NCBI RefSeq assembly: GCF_025263685.1
Contig: NZ_CP092109.1
Span: 2,481,001-2,545,000 of the forward strand
Direction of reading: 5' to 3'
Source of the DNA: Geoalkalibacter halelectricus
Lineage (GTDB): Bacteria; Desulfobacterota; Desulfuromonadia; Desulfuromonadales; Geoalkalibacteraceae
Length of the DNA stretch: 64,000 nucleotides
Shown here: positions 1-10,400 of the stretch, in pieces
How the letters are laid out: every line of letters starts with the position of its first letter
Numbering within the stretch: position 1 is the stretch's first letter
Notes under the pieces: model-generated
What the model was told of the DNA's origin: nothing
The model's input: only the letters and a program-made list of their open reading frames with translations
Database searches by the model: none
Program-made: the position numbers and the translations under genes

Positions 1-81
1 GGCCTGCAGGGTTTCGTAAACGCCGCGATCCACGTCGGAGAGTTGAACGACGGCGCGATGGATGGTGGAGGGCAGGGCCAT
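1..81 (-). CDS. yaeQ: YaeQ family protein, N-terminal part only
   Basis: Read on the minus strand from the ATG at 81, the 27 visible codons begin MALPSTIHRAVVQLSDVDRG, the typical opening of YaeQ proteins, which have a PD-(D/E)XK nuclease-like fold and no settled function. A purine-rich AGGGAGA lies about ten bases before the start. The gene leaves the window on the left, so about 27 residues of an expected 180 are visible. It is followed upstream by the sensor kinase gene on the same strand, 70 bp away. The call rests on a short N-terminal match. Confidence 0.7.
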   Translation of the reverse strand, partial: MALPSTIHRAVVQLSDVDRGVYETLQA

Positions 82-151
82 GGTAGGTAGAGTCTCCCTG
101 AGAGGTTCATAAAAAGTCGGTTCGGTGTATCGCCTTTGGTGCCAAGAATTC

Positions 152-2086
152 TCACTGCCCGAGTGGGGTTCGGTCGGGAACGGTCAGGGTAAAGCAGGCG
201 CCGTCACAGGTGTTTAATGCCGTTATGGTGCCGCGCAGGCGTAATTCAACGACCGACTTGGCAATATAAAGACCCACGCCTGTGCCGGGCTGTCGCTTGC
301 CGCTGACAAACGGGTCAAATAACCCTGAGGCAGGGGAGAGGGTGATCCCGCCTCCGTTGTCGCGTACGCTGATGGTCACCGACATGTCTGCGGCCTGGGA
401 CAGTGAAATATTGATTTCGGGGTTGCTGATTTTTCGCTCTCGCATGATGTCACAGGCATTTTCGATGAGGGTGAGGATCACCTGGGTCAGTGCGAAAGGA
501 TAATTGAGGATCGGCTGAAGATCTTCGGGCCGGTTTCGGATGGTCTGCAACGGTGCCGGAAGCTCTGAGCCCGATACCACCGATAAGGCCTGATCCACAA
601 TACTGTCCGGGTTGAAACTCAGCAATTGGTCATTGCCGGTGAACAAGGCTTCAAATTCCTGGTGGGTTTTTTCCATTTGCTCGACATTGTCGCGCATCCT
701 GGGCAGAAGCACCTCGGTAAAGCGTTCAAGATCCTGGCGCGCTGGGCTGCTTCGCGTCAGGCGCAGTTTTGTTTCCATCACCATGGCCGCCTGACGGGCC
801 AGAGGTGCCCGCCATTGGTGGATGACCATCCCGACCATTTTTCCGAAGGAGCTTTCGCGGGAACGTTGTTCAAGTTCTCGTCGGCGTTGGTGAATCGCGC
901 TTTTGACGTCGCTTAGCCGCAGGCTTATTGCCTTGGCCAGAAAAACGATGTCCAGCGTGGCGCCGACGGGAATCACGAAATCAAGAATTTCCTGACGTTG
1001 CAGCAGGCCGAACTGACCAAGCAACTGAAACTGAAGGCTCAGGAAAAAACTTCCCTGCCCCAGCAGATAGTACCCACTGCCCCTTATCCCCCGGCGCAGA
1101 CCCACCAGGCCGACACCCGTCAGCACGACCCCAGTCAAAAATGTCGCCCCGCCCAACAGGGCCGTGTAGCGATAAAACAATGGGTACCAGGGTGCGGCCA
1201 GCCAGGCCGCCGTCAATACCAGGTTCACACCCAGAAGCAAGGTCAGCCACCGGTGCAGAAACGGCAACGCCTTCTTCGTGGCAAAAAACACCATGGCAAA
1301 AACGATCATCGTCACCGGCATCAGGTTGCTGAAAACCCAACTGCTGTAAGCCGCCAGGCTGTTGAGAGCCGGATAGGATGTCAGGGGAATCAACCCTTTG
1401 ACCGTCAATATGGCCAACAGCGAAGTCATGGCAATTGCGGCGTAGGCCAGAACCAGCCGTTGACGAAGACCGTGCCAGACAATCAGACTGCTGAGCACCA
1501 CGGCAATCATCATGCCGCAAATCGCGCCCCAGATCAGATGTCCCCAGGTGTCCTGATGCAGGATGGCCGACGCGCCGCTGATGCGTGAGCCGACCTCAAT
1601 CGGACCGATGCAGTAAATCCGAGTCAGCAAAGTGACCGGCCGGCCAGATTCAAGGTGAAGTGGGAGAACCGGAAAGCGGTAGCGGATTGCAGCGGGGTGG
1701 AGGACTTGTCGATGCCCCAGTTGATACTGTGCGATCGGCGTTCCTGGATGGAGGAGGTAGAGATCGATCAGAGCCATGCGCTTATACTGTAGCAGCACGT
1801 CCAGCGACTCCGCTTCTGCCGACAGAGTCACGCGGGTCCAGACCGGATATCCGAGATAACCGAAGTTGAGCTGCCGCAGGGGTTGCCAGTCGGGACTCTC
1901 AAGGGCTTCTTCCGGGGTCATTCGTGCGCCTGGATCGGGAAGATAGTCCATCCGCAAATGCAAGTCCAGGGGCAGATCGGCAGCGGTGAGAGTTGTCGGG
2001 GCCGGGTTTAAGTCGACGGACTGAGCCGTAATAGCGCAGGGCAAGGCCACCTGCAGTAGCATCAGGATCAACAGCAGCCTAATCAT
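152..2086 (-). CDS. 7TMR-DISM sensor histidine kinase
   Basis: Membrane sensor kinase. A signal peptide is followed by an extracellular 7TMR-DISMED2-type beta domain, seven membrane helices (roughly residues 200-405 counted from the upstream start), a short coiled coil, a dimerisation helix with HQWRAPL (phospho-acceptor His439), and an ATPase domain with N box LIENA (Asn559), G1 DNGGGI (592-597) and G2 GTGVGLY. All catalytic landmarks are intact. An upstream start at 2134 adds 16 residues (660 in total), but Met17 at 2086 gives a cleaner signal peptide and overlaps the preceding gene by 8 bp rather than 56 bp. It is the last gene of a minus-strand unit with a receiver protein (3261-3953) and a kinase-less DISM protein (2079-3257). 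The DISM fold suggests a small carbohydrate or peptide-like ligand; the real ligand cannot be read from sequence. Confidence 0.88.
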   Translation of the reverse strand: MIRLLLILMLLQVALPCAITAQSVDLNPAPTTLTAADLPLDLHLRMDYLPDPGARMTPEEALESPDWQPLRQLNFGYLGYPVWTRVTLSAEAESLDVLLQYKRMALIDLYLLHPGTPIAQYQLGHRQVLHPAAIRYRFPVLPLHLESGRPVTLLTRIYCIGPIEVGSRISGASAILHQDTWGHLIWGAICGMMIAVVLSSLIVWHGLRQRLVLAYAAIAMTSLLAILTVKGLIPLTSYPALNSLAAYSSWVFSNLMPVTMIVFAMVFFATKKALPFLHRWLTLLLGVNLVLTAAWLAAPWYPLFYRYTALLGGATFLTGVVLTGVGLVGLRRGIRGSGYYLLGQGSFFLSLQFQLLGQFGLLQRQEILDFVIPVGATLDIVFLAKAISLRLSDVKSAIHQRRRELEQRSRESSFGKMVGMVIHQWRAPLARQAAMVMETKLRLTRSSPARQDLERFTEVLLPRMRDNVEQMEKTHQEFEALFTGNDQLLSFNPDSIVDQALSVVSGSELPAPLQTIRNRPEDLQPILNYPFALTQVILTLIENACDIMRERKISNPEINISLSQAADMSVTISVRDNGGGITLSPASGLFDPFVSGKRQPGTGVGLYIAKSVVELRLRGTITALNTCDGACFTLTVPDRTPLGQ

Positions 2087-3257
2087 GGACGGAACGCTGT
2101 TCGGTAGGGGCGTTAACCAATAAGTCACGGACATCGTTTACCGTCCGGTTAATCTCGCGCAGATTATTCTCCAGGCGTGGCATCAGGGATTGGCGCAGAT
2201 AGTCAAGATCGGTGTCAGGGTGATGCGGCGATGCGCCGGAAAGTCTTTCGTCAGCCTCATCCAGTATTTCTCTGAGCTGAATCAGAGGCCTGTCCCATTG
2301 TTCTTGGGTGGCTTTGACATTTTGGCCGAATGCGGAAAACCGTCGTTGATCCCGCACCATGTTTTCACGCGCGTCGTGCTCCCGGCGGGTTTGTGCCAGT
2401 CGTCTGGCAAATGACGTTGCCAGAAGAATCATTTCAAACAAAACGACAAGCGGCAAAAGTACACCCGCCGAGGTGAATTTGTCGGCCCAGTTCGCGCCGG
2501 CAAACAGAAGCAGGCCGGCTACGAACAGTGTGAGGCCGTGCCCGGCCAGATAAAATCCGACGTCAGTGACGCCGCGCCGTAGCGCCAGAATCCCGGCGCC
2601 GACAAGCAAACCGATGTGCAACACCAGCGTCAGGTTCCACCAGACCGCGATTGGGTCCTGTGGATATCCATTCCACCCCGACTGAACTGAAAGCACCAGG
2701 CCCACCGAAGAGAAAAAAGGAATCCACAACCATTTGTGTAATCCCGGCAGGGTATTGCGGGTGTCCAGATAGAGCTGGGAAAAAAGAATGGAGGAGAAGA
2801 TCCAAAGGGGAAAAAGGGCCAGCACCACCTGCGTCATGAACTGAGGTGGAAAAGGAAGAAACGCTCCGTAGCCGAGGTAAATGAACATCAGCACGAACAG
2901 GGTTGTCGCCTTCAGACCGTAGCAGAACAGGATTTTCGGCTGTGTCAGGACTCCCAAGGTCAGGATGTACACCAACAAAACCAGAATCATTCCCCCGTAC
3001 ATTCCCCAAAAAAGTTGCTCGGAAAAATTTTGACGCAACTGGTCACCGAGATTGTCGGTCACTCCCTTTAGGCTTTCAGGATTAAAGGGATCGGCAAAAG
3101 GCTTCTGCTCATCGGCGGGCTGCGCGTTTTGCGATGAAAGCTCGAAGAACAGCGGCGGGGCGGCATCCAGCAGTGTCGGCATCAAGAGCCAATACAGCAG
3201 CAAGGCGACGATAAGAGGGGTGCGAAGATGCTGGAATGATACCGCGGACAAGAACAT
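2079..3257 (-). CDS. 7TMR-DISM membrane protein with degenerate kinase dimerisation helix
   Basis: A 392-residue protein with an N-terminal signal sequence, a short exported stretch (about 33-80), seven membrane helices (about 85-285) and a cytoplasmic tail. It resembles the kinase encoded just downstream. The tail keeps the frame of the kinase phospho-acceptor helix: FGQNVKATQEQWDRPL here against FGKMVGMVIHQWRAPL in the kinase. The His is replaced by Glu319, and no ATPase domain follows; the protein stops about 70 residues later. It therefore cannot be a histidine kinase by itself. It starts 3 bp after the response regulator stop and overlaps the kinase start, so the three are almost certainly made together. 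It may form heterodimers with the kinase or act as a co-sensor; that role is inferred. Confidence 0.82.
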   Translation of the reverse strand: MFLSAVSFQHLRTPLIVALLLYWLLMPTLLDAAPPLFFELSSQNAQPADEQKPFADPFNPESLKGVTDNLGDQLRQNFSEQLFWGMYGGMILVLLVYILTLGVLTQPKILFCYGLKATTLFVLMFIYLGYGAFLPFPPQFMTQVVLALFPLWIFSSILFSQLYLDTRNTLPGLHKWLWIPFFSSVGLVLSVQSGWNGYPQDPIAVWWNLTLVLHIGLLVGAGILALRRGVTDVGFYLAGHGLTLFVAGLLLFAGANWADKFTSAGVLLPLVVLFEMILLATSFARRLAQTRREHDARENMVRDQRRFSAFGQNVKATQEQWDRPLIQLREILDEADERLSGASPHHPDTDLDYLRQSLMPRLENNLREINRTVNDVRDLLVNAPTEQRSVHD

Positions 3258-3260
3258 AAA

Positions 3261-3953
3261 TCAGGGGATCAGGTAGCCGAGGTCTTTTTGGCTGACGATG
3301 ACTTCCTTGCCCAGTTTGCGGCGCAACCTGTGGATCAGGTTGCGCAACCCCTGGCAGCTCATGATTTCCGGATTGTCGCGGGAGATTTCGTTGCAGATAC
3401 GGTCACTGTCGATAAGTTGCCCACGTCGCGCAAGCAACAGTTCAAGAAACTTTTTTTCATTGCGTGATAGAACATGCCTGTTGCCGGCGGGATCGTGGAT
3501 TTCTCCCAGAACCGGATCAAAAACGGCACCGCTCTCAAAAGTCGTCCGGTATCTGCCGTGGCGTGCCAGCAAATCGGCGGCCTGCCGGAAAAACTGATCA
3601 AGGGTTTCAAGGTCCACCGGCTTGACCATAAAGCTCAGCAACCGCAAGGGGAATGCCGCAAGCATATTTTCGCGGCTGTCGTGGCCGGTCAGCAGGGCAA
3701 TGGGGAGATTGGGATCTTCGCGGCAGATGCGACGAGCGACCTCCAGACCGTCACACCCCGGCATGGCCAGATCGAGAATGACCAGGTCGGGACGATGGGC
3801 CTGGTACAAGGCCCAGGCATCTTCACCATGGGTCGCGGTGAGCACATGGGAGACGTACTCCCGAAAAATCTCCACCATCGACTCCATCAACACCCTATCG
3901 TCGTCAGCATACAGCAACGTCAGGTGGGACAATCTGGCCAGGACATCGGACAT
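3261..3953 (-). CDS. OmpR/PhoB-type response regulator
   Basis: Two-domain regulator of 230 residues. The receiver domain (1-120) has the acidic pocket DDD at 17-19, phospho-acceptor Asp61 in LVILDLAMPG, Thr89 and Lys111 before Pro. The C-terminal winged helix (about 140-230, with the LRNLIHRLRRKLG recognition region) is of the Trans_reg_C type. A GGGGG stretch precedes the ATG at 3953. It is the first gene of the sensor operon and is the obvious partner of the DISM kinase. It is divergent from the riboswitch-adhesin unit across a 546 bp gap, so it may control that locus, itself or both. A perfect 12 bp inverted repeat lies 25-56 bp before its start. Confidence 0.9.
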   Translation of the reverse strand: MSDVLARLSHLTLLYADDDRVLMESMVEIFREYVSHVLTATHGEDAWALYQAHRPDLVILDLAMPGCDGLEVARRICREDPNLPIALLTGHDSRENMLAAFPLRLLSFMVKPVDLETLDQFFRQAADLLARHGRYRTTFESGAVFDPVLGEIHDPAGNRHVLSRNEKKFLELLLARRGQLIDSDRICNEISRDNPEIMSCQGLRNLIHRLRRKLGKEVIVSQKDLGYLIP

Positions 3954-3978
3954 GCTACCCCCTGTCTATACATGGCCG

Positions 3979-4009
3979 GCGTGACAGGATTGTTAAGATC
4001 CTGTCACGC
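3979..4009. promoter_or_regulatory. Perfect 12 bp inverted repeat upstream of the response regulator gene
   Basis: GCGTGACAGGAT at 3979-3990 and its exact complement at 3998-4009, separated by TGTTAAG. It sits between the response regulator start (3953) and an AT-rich block (about 4035-4180). It may be an operator for autoregulation or a leader hairpin; no T-run follows on either strand, so an intrinsic terminator is unlikely. Confidence 0.5.
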
Positions 4010-4130
4010 AGGCGTCAATAGGTTGAAGTCGAGAGTCGGCAGACATGAAAATCAGGCTTATAATTAAATTAAAATAATAATATGTGAAACAGCAATGAAA
4101 TTTTCGCATGTTAAGTTTTTCAAACGTATC

Positions 4131-4160
4131 GAAAGTTGTCATAAAATGCAATGAAAGTTG
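4131..4160. promoter_or_regulatory. Direct repeat GAAAGTTG with 22 bp periodicity
   Basis: GAAAGTTG occurs at 4131-4138 and 4153-4160, two helical turns apart, in the AT-rich stretch upstream of the riboswitch. A second repeated word, GCAATGAAA, is at 4092-4100 and 4148-4156. OmpR/PhoB-type regulators bind direct repeats on one DNA face, and such a regulator is encoded just to the left. This is a candidate binding region only. No convincing -35/-10 pair for the adhesin transcript could be fixed between here and the aptamer. Confidence 0.3.
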
Positions 4161-4279
4161 CCTTAAATTTGACTTTTTACGAGTTCATTCGCTGTGGCGG
4201 GTTAAGGCTCCGGCACGGCAAGGTAACAGGAAAAGTTAACATTTTGGGCCGAAAATAGCCGAGAAAAACAATTTCAACG

Positions 4280-4354
4280 CCTGGTAAAAAGCAAACCTGA
4301 AGTAATTCAGGGACGCAAAGCCACGGGTCCGACAGGATGGCCGGGTTGCCAAGG
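4280..4354 (+). promoter_or_regulatory. GEMM-I family cyclic dinucleotide riboswitch aptamer, predicted cAMP-GMP class
   Basis: The conserved GEMM core is plain: GCAAACC (4291-4297), a stem CCTGAA/TTCAGG closed by a GTAA tetraloop of the GNRA class (4302-4305), then GACGCAAAGCC (4312-4322) and the second arm ending in GCCGGGTTGCC (to 4350). CCTGG (4280-4284) can pair with CCAAGG (4349-4354) as the closing helix. The base just before GCAAACC, equivalent to G20 of the Vibrio Vc2 aptamer, is A (4290). Adenine there is the known mark of Geobacter riboswitches that prefer 3',3'-cyclic AMP-GMP over cyclic di-GMP. It precedes a terminator and the giant adhesin gene. Family call firm; ligand class inferred from one base. 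Confidence 0.85.
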
Positions 4355-4373
4355 GTGGATGCAGAATCTTCAC

Positions 4374-4403
4374 GCCATCCCTGCTCTCGGGGATGGCTTT
4401 TTT
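4374..4403 (+). terminator. Riboswitch-linked intrinsic terminator
   Basis: GCCATCCC (4374-4381) pairs with GGGATGGC (4390-4397) around an 8 nt loop, followed by six T (4398-4403). GGGTGG (4353-4358), overlapping the 3' side of the aptamer closing helix, can pair with CCATCC (4375-4380) as a competing antiterminator. Taken simply, ligand-stabilised closure would remove the antiterminator and switch off the adhesin; the sign is uncertain because several Geobacter relatives are ON switches. Confidence 0.82.
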
Positions 4404-4499
4404 GTTGGAACGAATGCCAGTAAAACAATCTGTCCTGAAGTTCTGGATAGCTAGAAACCAAGTCGCGATGGGAACACTTTTGTCTGCTGGAGGTATGTT

Positions 4500-7400
4500 G
4501 TGAATAAGATTTTTCGCCTGATCTGGAGTGACGCTCTTGGAAGCTTGGTGGCGGTGGCTGAAATCGTTACAAGTCGCGGCAGGGGAGCGGGCAAGCCCCG
4601 CCGGTTGCTCTTGCCGGCCATGGCCTTGGTGCTGAGTGTCTGGATCCTTGCAGGGACGGCGATCGCAAGCAACTTGCCCACCGGCGGCAATATCGTCGCC
4701 GGGTCCGGCTCCATCGCCACCAGCGGCAACACCCTGACCGTGACGCAAGAGACCCAGCGCATGGCGGCCGACTGGACGTCCTTCTCCATCGGTTCGAACA
4801 ACACCGTCAACTTCCATCAGCCTTCCAGCAGCGCCGTGGCCCTCAACCGCGTGACGGGCGGGGATGCCTCGGTGATTCAAGGCGCTCTCAACGCCAACGG
4901 CCAGGTCTTTCTGGTCAACCCCAACGGCGTGCTCTTCTCCTCCGGCGCTCAAGTCAATGTCGGCGGCCTGGTCGCTTCGACCCTCAACATCAGCAATGAC
5001 GATTTCATGGCCGGAAATTATCGCTTTGCTGGAAACTCATCAAACGCCATCGTCAACCAGGGGAACATCACGGCCCACAATGGCGGCACCATCGCCCTGA
5101 TTGCCGCGCGGATTGACAACAGCGGCACTCTCACCGCCCATGGCGGCAACGTGCTGATGGGCGCGGGCAGCAAGGTCACGCTGGATTTGGGTGGTCCGGT
5201 CAAGATCGAAGTCGAAGAGGCCGCCATTGACGCCCTCATTGAGCAAGGCGGCGCGATCAGGGCTGATGGCGGCCTAGTCTACCTTACCGCCCGAGCCGCG
5301 GGAGAGCTGACCAGCACCGTCATCAACCATACCGGCATCACCCAGGCGCAGACCCTGGCCACGGGTGAAAACGGCGAAATCTACCTGATGGGAGATATGG
5401 ATAACGGTCGCATCGAGGTCGCCGGAACCCTGGATGCCTCAGCCCCCCATGGCGGCGATGGCGGGTTTGTCGAAACCAGCGCGGCGCGGGTGCAGATCAA
5501 GGATGGCCTGCAAGTGACTACTACAGCGCCCCTCGGCAAAACGGGCGAATGGCTCATTGATCCCAATGACTACACGATAGCGGCGAGTGGCGGAGATATT
5601 ACCGGCGAACAATTATCCACCAACCTCGCCACCACCAGCGTTACTATTCAAAGCGTTGACGGCGCGAACGCCTCAGGGAATGGCGATATTTTTGTCAACG
5701 ATTCCATTACCTGGAATAGCAACACCCTGACCTTGAACGCCCAGCGCAACATCGAAATCAACCATGAACTCTTTGGCTCAGGCACCGCCGGGCTGGCGCT
5801 GGAATACGGTCAGGGGGCGGTGGCGGCCGGCAATACGGCCAATTACTACGTCAACGCCCCAGTCAATCTGGCCTCCACCGGCAGCTTTTCCACCAAGCTG
5901 GGGTCGAACGGAGTAACGCACGACTATACCATCATCACCGACCTGGGGTCTCAAGGTTCGACAACCGGCACCGATCTGCAGGGAATCAAAGGCAATCTAT
6001 CCGGGCGCTATGTGCTCGGTGCCGATATTGATGCATCTGCAACCGTGGATTGGAATGACGGCGAGGGCTTCGCGCCGCTGGGTGACTCATGGAACAATTC
6101 TTTTAAAGGGTCATTTGACGGTCTGGGGCATGAAGTAGCCGATCTGACCATCAATCGCCCTGGCACTGATTATGTTGGGCTATTTGGTTTCGTAGACTCT
6201 GGCGGTACCGTAGAAAATGTTGGTGTGACAGATGCGGCAATAACAGGCCGAATGAATGTTGGCGGGCTGATCGGTCGTGTTGATAATGGCAGCGTGACCA
6301 ACAGCTATGCCACAGGAGTCACAGGAGAGGTGACGGGTAACAACTATGTTGGCGGGCTGATCGGCTACAGCTACCAAAGCAGCGTGACCAACAGCTATGC
6401 CACAGGAGCCACACGAGTAGTGACGGGCAGCAACTATGTTGGCGGGCTGATCGGTCGTGTCGATAATGGCAGCGTTACCAACAGCTATGCCACAGGAAAG
6501 GTAACGAGTTCGAGAGACTATGTTGGTGGACTGATCGGGGGGGTAAATAGTGGCAACGTGACCAACAGCTATGCCACCGGGGATGTGACGGGTAACAACT
6601 GGCACACTGGCGGGCTGATCGGTCATGTCGATAATGGCAGCGTGACCAACAGCTATGCTTCTGGAACGGTGACTAGCGTGACTAGCAGCAGCAGAAACGT
6701 TGGCGGGCTGATCGGCTACAGCTACCAAAGCAACGTGACCAACAGCTATGCCGCCGGAGCGGTATTGGGTACTAACAGAGTTGGCGGGCTGATCGGTTTT
6801 TCCTTTGAAAGCAGCGTAATCAACAGCTTCTGGAATATGCACACAAGCGGCACAACGGACAGCGCTGGTGGCGAGGGCAAAACCACGACGGAAATGCATA
6901 CGCTCTCCACCTTCAGTGCTTGGCAGGGGGGAGATAGCCCATGGAGCTTTACTGCCGGTGGGAGTTCTGTGGAAGGTTATGAGGTGGTTCTGCCCTACTT
7001 GACCAATGTGACCCGTGAAGAAGATCGTCAGTTAAGTACGTTATTCACTGGCGGTACTGGTGTTGAAGAAACCCCCTACACCATCACCGATTGGAATCAG
7101 TTGCAGAATATCAACGCGGTTGTCGGCGAGAATTTTAGCTTTCAATTATCGAACAACCTGGAAGCCGATACTGCTGGCTATGCTCAACAGGTCAAAGATG
7201 GTGCAGTCTTAGCCAATGACGGCAAGGGCTGGAAGTCTATTGGTGACAACGGAACCCCTTTTGCTGGAACTTTTGATGGAGATGGTTTCACCATCAGCAA
7301 TTTGACCATCAACAGGCCGAGTGAGAACTATGTTGGACTATTCGGCGCTGCCGAGAGCGCAAATCTATTAGATTTAGCGCTCCACAATGTTGAGGTAATA

Positions 7401-10400
7401 GGAAATCGCCGTGTCGGTGGGCTCATTGCAAGTGCCGAAAACACGACTATTGACAGGGTGGTTACCACTGGTTCGGTGATTTCAACTAACACTGGCCATT
7501 CTATTGTAGGAGGGTTGGTTGGTGAAACGCTTGGTAATACAGCCCTTAAAAATTCCTGGTTTGGTGGTGATGTAACTGCGAGTAGCAGAAATGTCGGTGG
7601 TCTGGTTGGATTAGTTGCCGGCGCATCGGTCATAGAAAATTCGTATGCTACCGGTAACGTTAAAATTTCTGAACAAAGCAACCATGGCGCCATCGGCGGC
7701 TTGGTCGGGAGTGTTGATGCGGCCGCAACAGGGAGAATTGAGAACAGCTATGCGACTAGCAGTGTCGTAGCAACCAATACAAATTCAAATATCATGAATG
7801 TAGGTGTTGGTGGGTTGGTAGGTCAAATCAGGGGCAGCGAAACCGGTTTCAGTATTATCAACAGTTATGCCGTCGGTCCGGTTGGCTCGTATAATGGTAC
7901 CATGACTAATGTGGGCGGATTGGTGGGTGTCAACAACACCCCGCAGGCGATTACCAACAGTTTCTGGGATATGCACACAAGCGGCATAACGACCAGCGCG
8001 GGAGGTGAGGGCAAAACCACGACGGAAATGCATACGCTCTCCACCTTCAGTGCTTGGCAGGGGGGAGATAGCCCTTGGACCTTTACTGCCGGTGGGAGTT
8101 CTGTGGAAGGTTACGAGACGGTTCTGCCCTATTTAACCCATGTAACCCGTGTAGAAGATCGTGAGGTGAGTAATTTGTTCGCTGGTGGTTGGGGTAATGG
8201 TGAAACTCCCTACACCATCACCGACTGGAACCAGTTGCAGAATATCAACGCGGTTGTTGGTGAGAACTTTAGCTTCAAATTATCGAACAATCTCAATAAC
8301 TCGACCGAAGGCTATGCTCTGCAGGTTAAAGAGGGTGGGGTGTTGGCCAATGACGGCAAGGGCTGGGCGCCTATTGGGCCTGACTTCTCCACACCCTTTA
8401 CGGGGACATTCGACGGCGATGGACATAGTATCGACGGCCTGTCTATAAGTCGACCCAACCAGGATTATGTGGGCCTCTTTGGTGCCGCCATTAATGCCAA
8501 TATCCAGGATGTTAGTCTGACTAGTCTGGATATCACAGGCCAAGAGAGTGTCGGCGGCCTGGCCGGATTCACTCGAGCCTCAGACATCAGTCGTGTTTCC
8601 ACCGCCGGGTCAATCATCGGCAGCCTTTCTGTTGGTGGCCTGGTGGGATATGACAACAGTACCGTCCGCTTGTCCTATTCCTCGGCAGATGTAGATGGGG
8701 CGAATCACATAGGTGGACTCATCGGTAAGAAAGATCCCGGCAACCTGGAAAACTCATATGCCACCGGTTCGGTGACAGCAACAGGGAACAACATAGGCGG
8801 GCTGGTTGGTTTTCTGTACGCCGCGACCATTGAGAACAGCTATTCAACTACTGCAATAACTGCAGCGGAAACATCTGAACGAGTAGGTGGTCTAGTTGGC
8901 CACAATTCCGGCACTATCACCAACAGCTTCTGGGATACGCAAGCAAGTGGCATAACCACCAGCGCCGGCGGCGAAGGCAAAACCACCATGGGAATGCAAG
9001 TGCCCTCAACCTTCAGTGCATGGCAGGGAGAAGGTTCTCCATGGACATTCAGTGCTGGGAGTGGTGCGGAAGGTTATGAGGTGGGTTTGCCTTATTTGAC
9101 CAACGTAACCCGTGAAGAAGATCGTCCACACTCTCGCCCCATATTCGCCGGCGGCTGGGGCGGTTTGACGGAAGGGGAAAACGGCGTTGTCGATGCTGAT
9201 GGAACCCCCTACACCATCACCGATTGGAATCATCTGCAGAATATCAACGCAGTTGCCGCTGAGAATTACAGTTTCAAATTGCTGAACAATCTCAGCACCT
9301 CGACCGAAGGCTATGCTCTGCAGGTGAAAGATGATGGGGTATTGGCCAATGACGGCAAGGGTTGGGCACCTATCGGTTCCTGGTCAAATCCAGCGGCATT
9401 TACCGGAACTTTCGACGGCAATAATAAAACGATTTCCGGTTTGATTATCAACCGTCCCAACGAAGAGGACATAGGGCTTTTTGGCACAGCGGTGGATGCT
9501 ACCATCAGCAACTTGACGCTCTCCGATGTTGATATCCTTGGAGGCTACTCAGTAGGTTCGGTTGTGGGCCTCGCCGGCAATACGCATCTGGAAAATATCA
9601 ACGTAACAGATGGCGCCGTGGCAGGTACTTACGACGTTGGAGGGCTCGTCGGTGTGATGACGGAGAGCCTGCGAACGATTGTCGATAGCCATGCCAACGT
9701 CAGTGTTTCAGGAAATACTGTTGTCGGTGGGTTGGTCGGTGACTTGTGGGGCTCCTCCATCATCAATAGTTCCGCAAGTGGCTCGGTCAATGGAACATAT
9801 GGAGCCGTCGGTGGTCTTGTCGGGGAAGCTCGAAGTGGAGCCCAAATCATCGGTTCCCATGCCACCGGCAATGTCAACGATTTTGACGAGCAAGGTGAAG
9901 GAAATGGCTCCAATAAGAACAATGTCGGTGGACTGGTGGGCTTTGCCGATGGTGACGTGCATATCGAAAACTCCTACGCTACCGGAAACGTCGTGGGTGA
10001 AAATTTCGTCGGTGGCCTGGTTGGTCGAATGGAATCGTCAATTAAAACGATCCAGGGCAGCTACGCCACGGGCAACGTCACCGGCAATGAGTATGTTGGT
10101 GGGCTTGTTGGTCTACTTGAGGATTCCACCATCAGTGAAAGTTACGCCACGGGCGACGTCACGGGTGTTTTAGGCGTAGGCGGGCTTGCGGGATTCCTTG
10201 AATTTTCTGCAATCTATAAAAGCCATGCTACCGGTAATATCACTGGCAACGTTGCTGTCGGCGGCCTTGCTGGACAGATTGTAGTGTCAACGGTGGAACA
10301 GAGCTTTTATGGCCCAGGCACTGTAGCCGGTAACCTTGGGGTTGGTGGTTTGGTTGGGGCTGCAGGCTTCAATTCAACTATTACCGACTCTTATGCTCAG

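Noticed and set aside
4201-4260. Possible sigma-54 promoter (GGCACGG) before the riboswitch
   Set aside because: The second half does not match TTGC at the right spacing, so the call would rest on one half-site.
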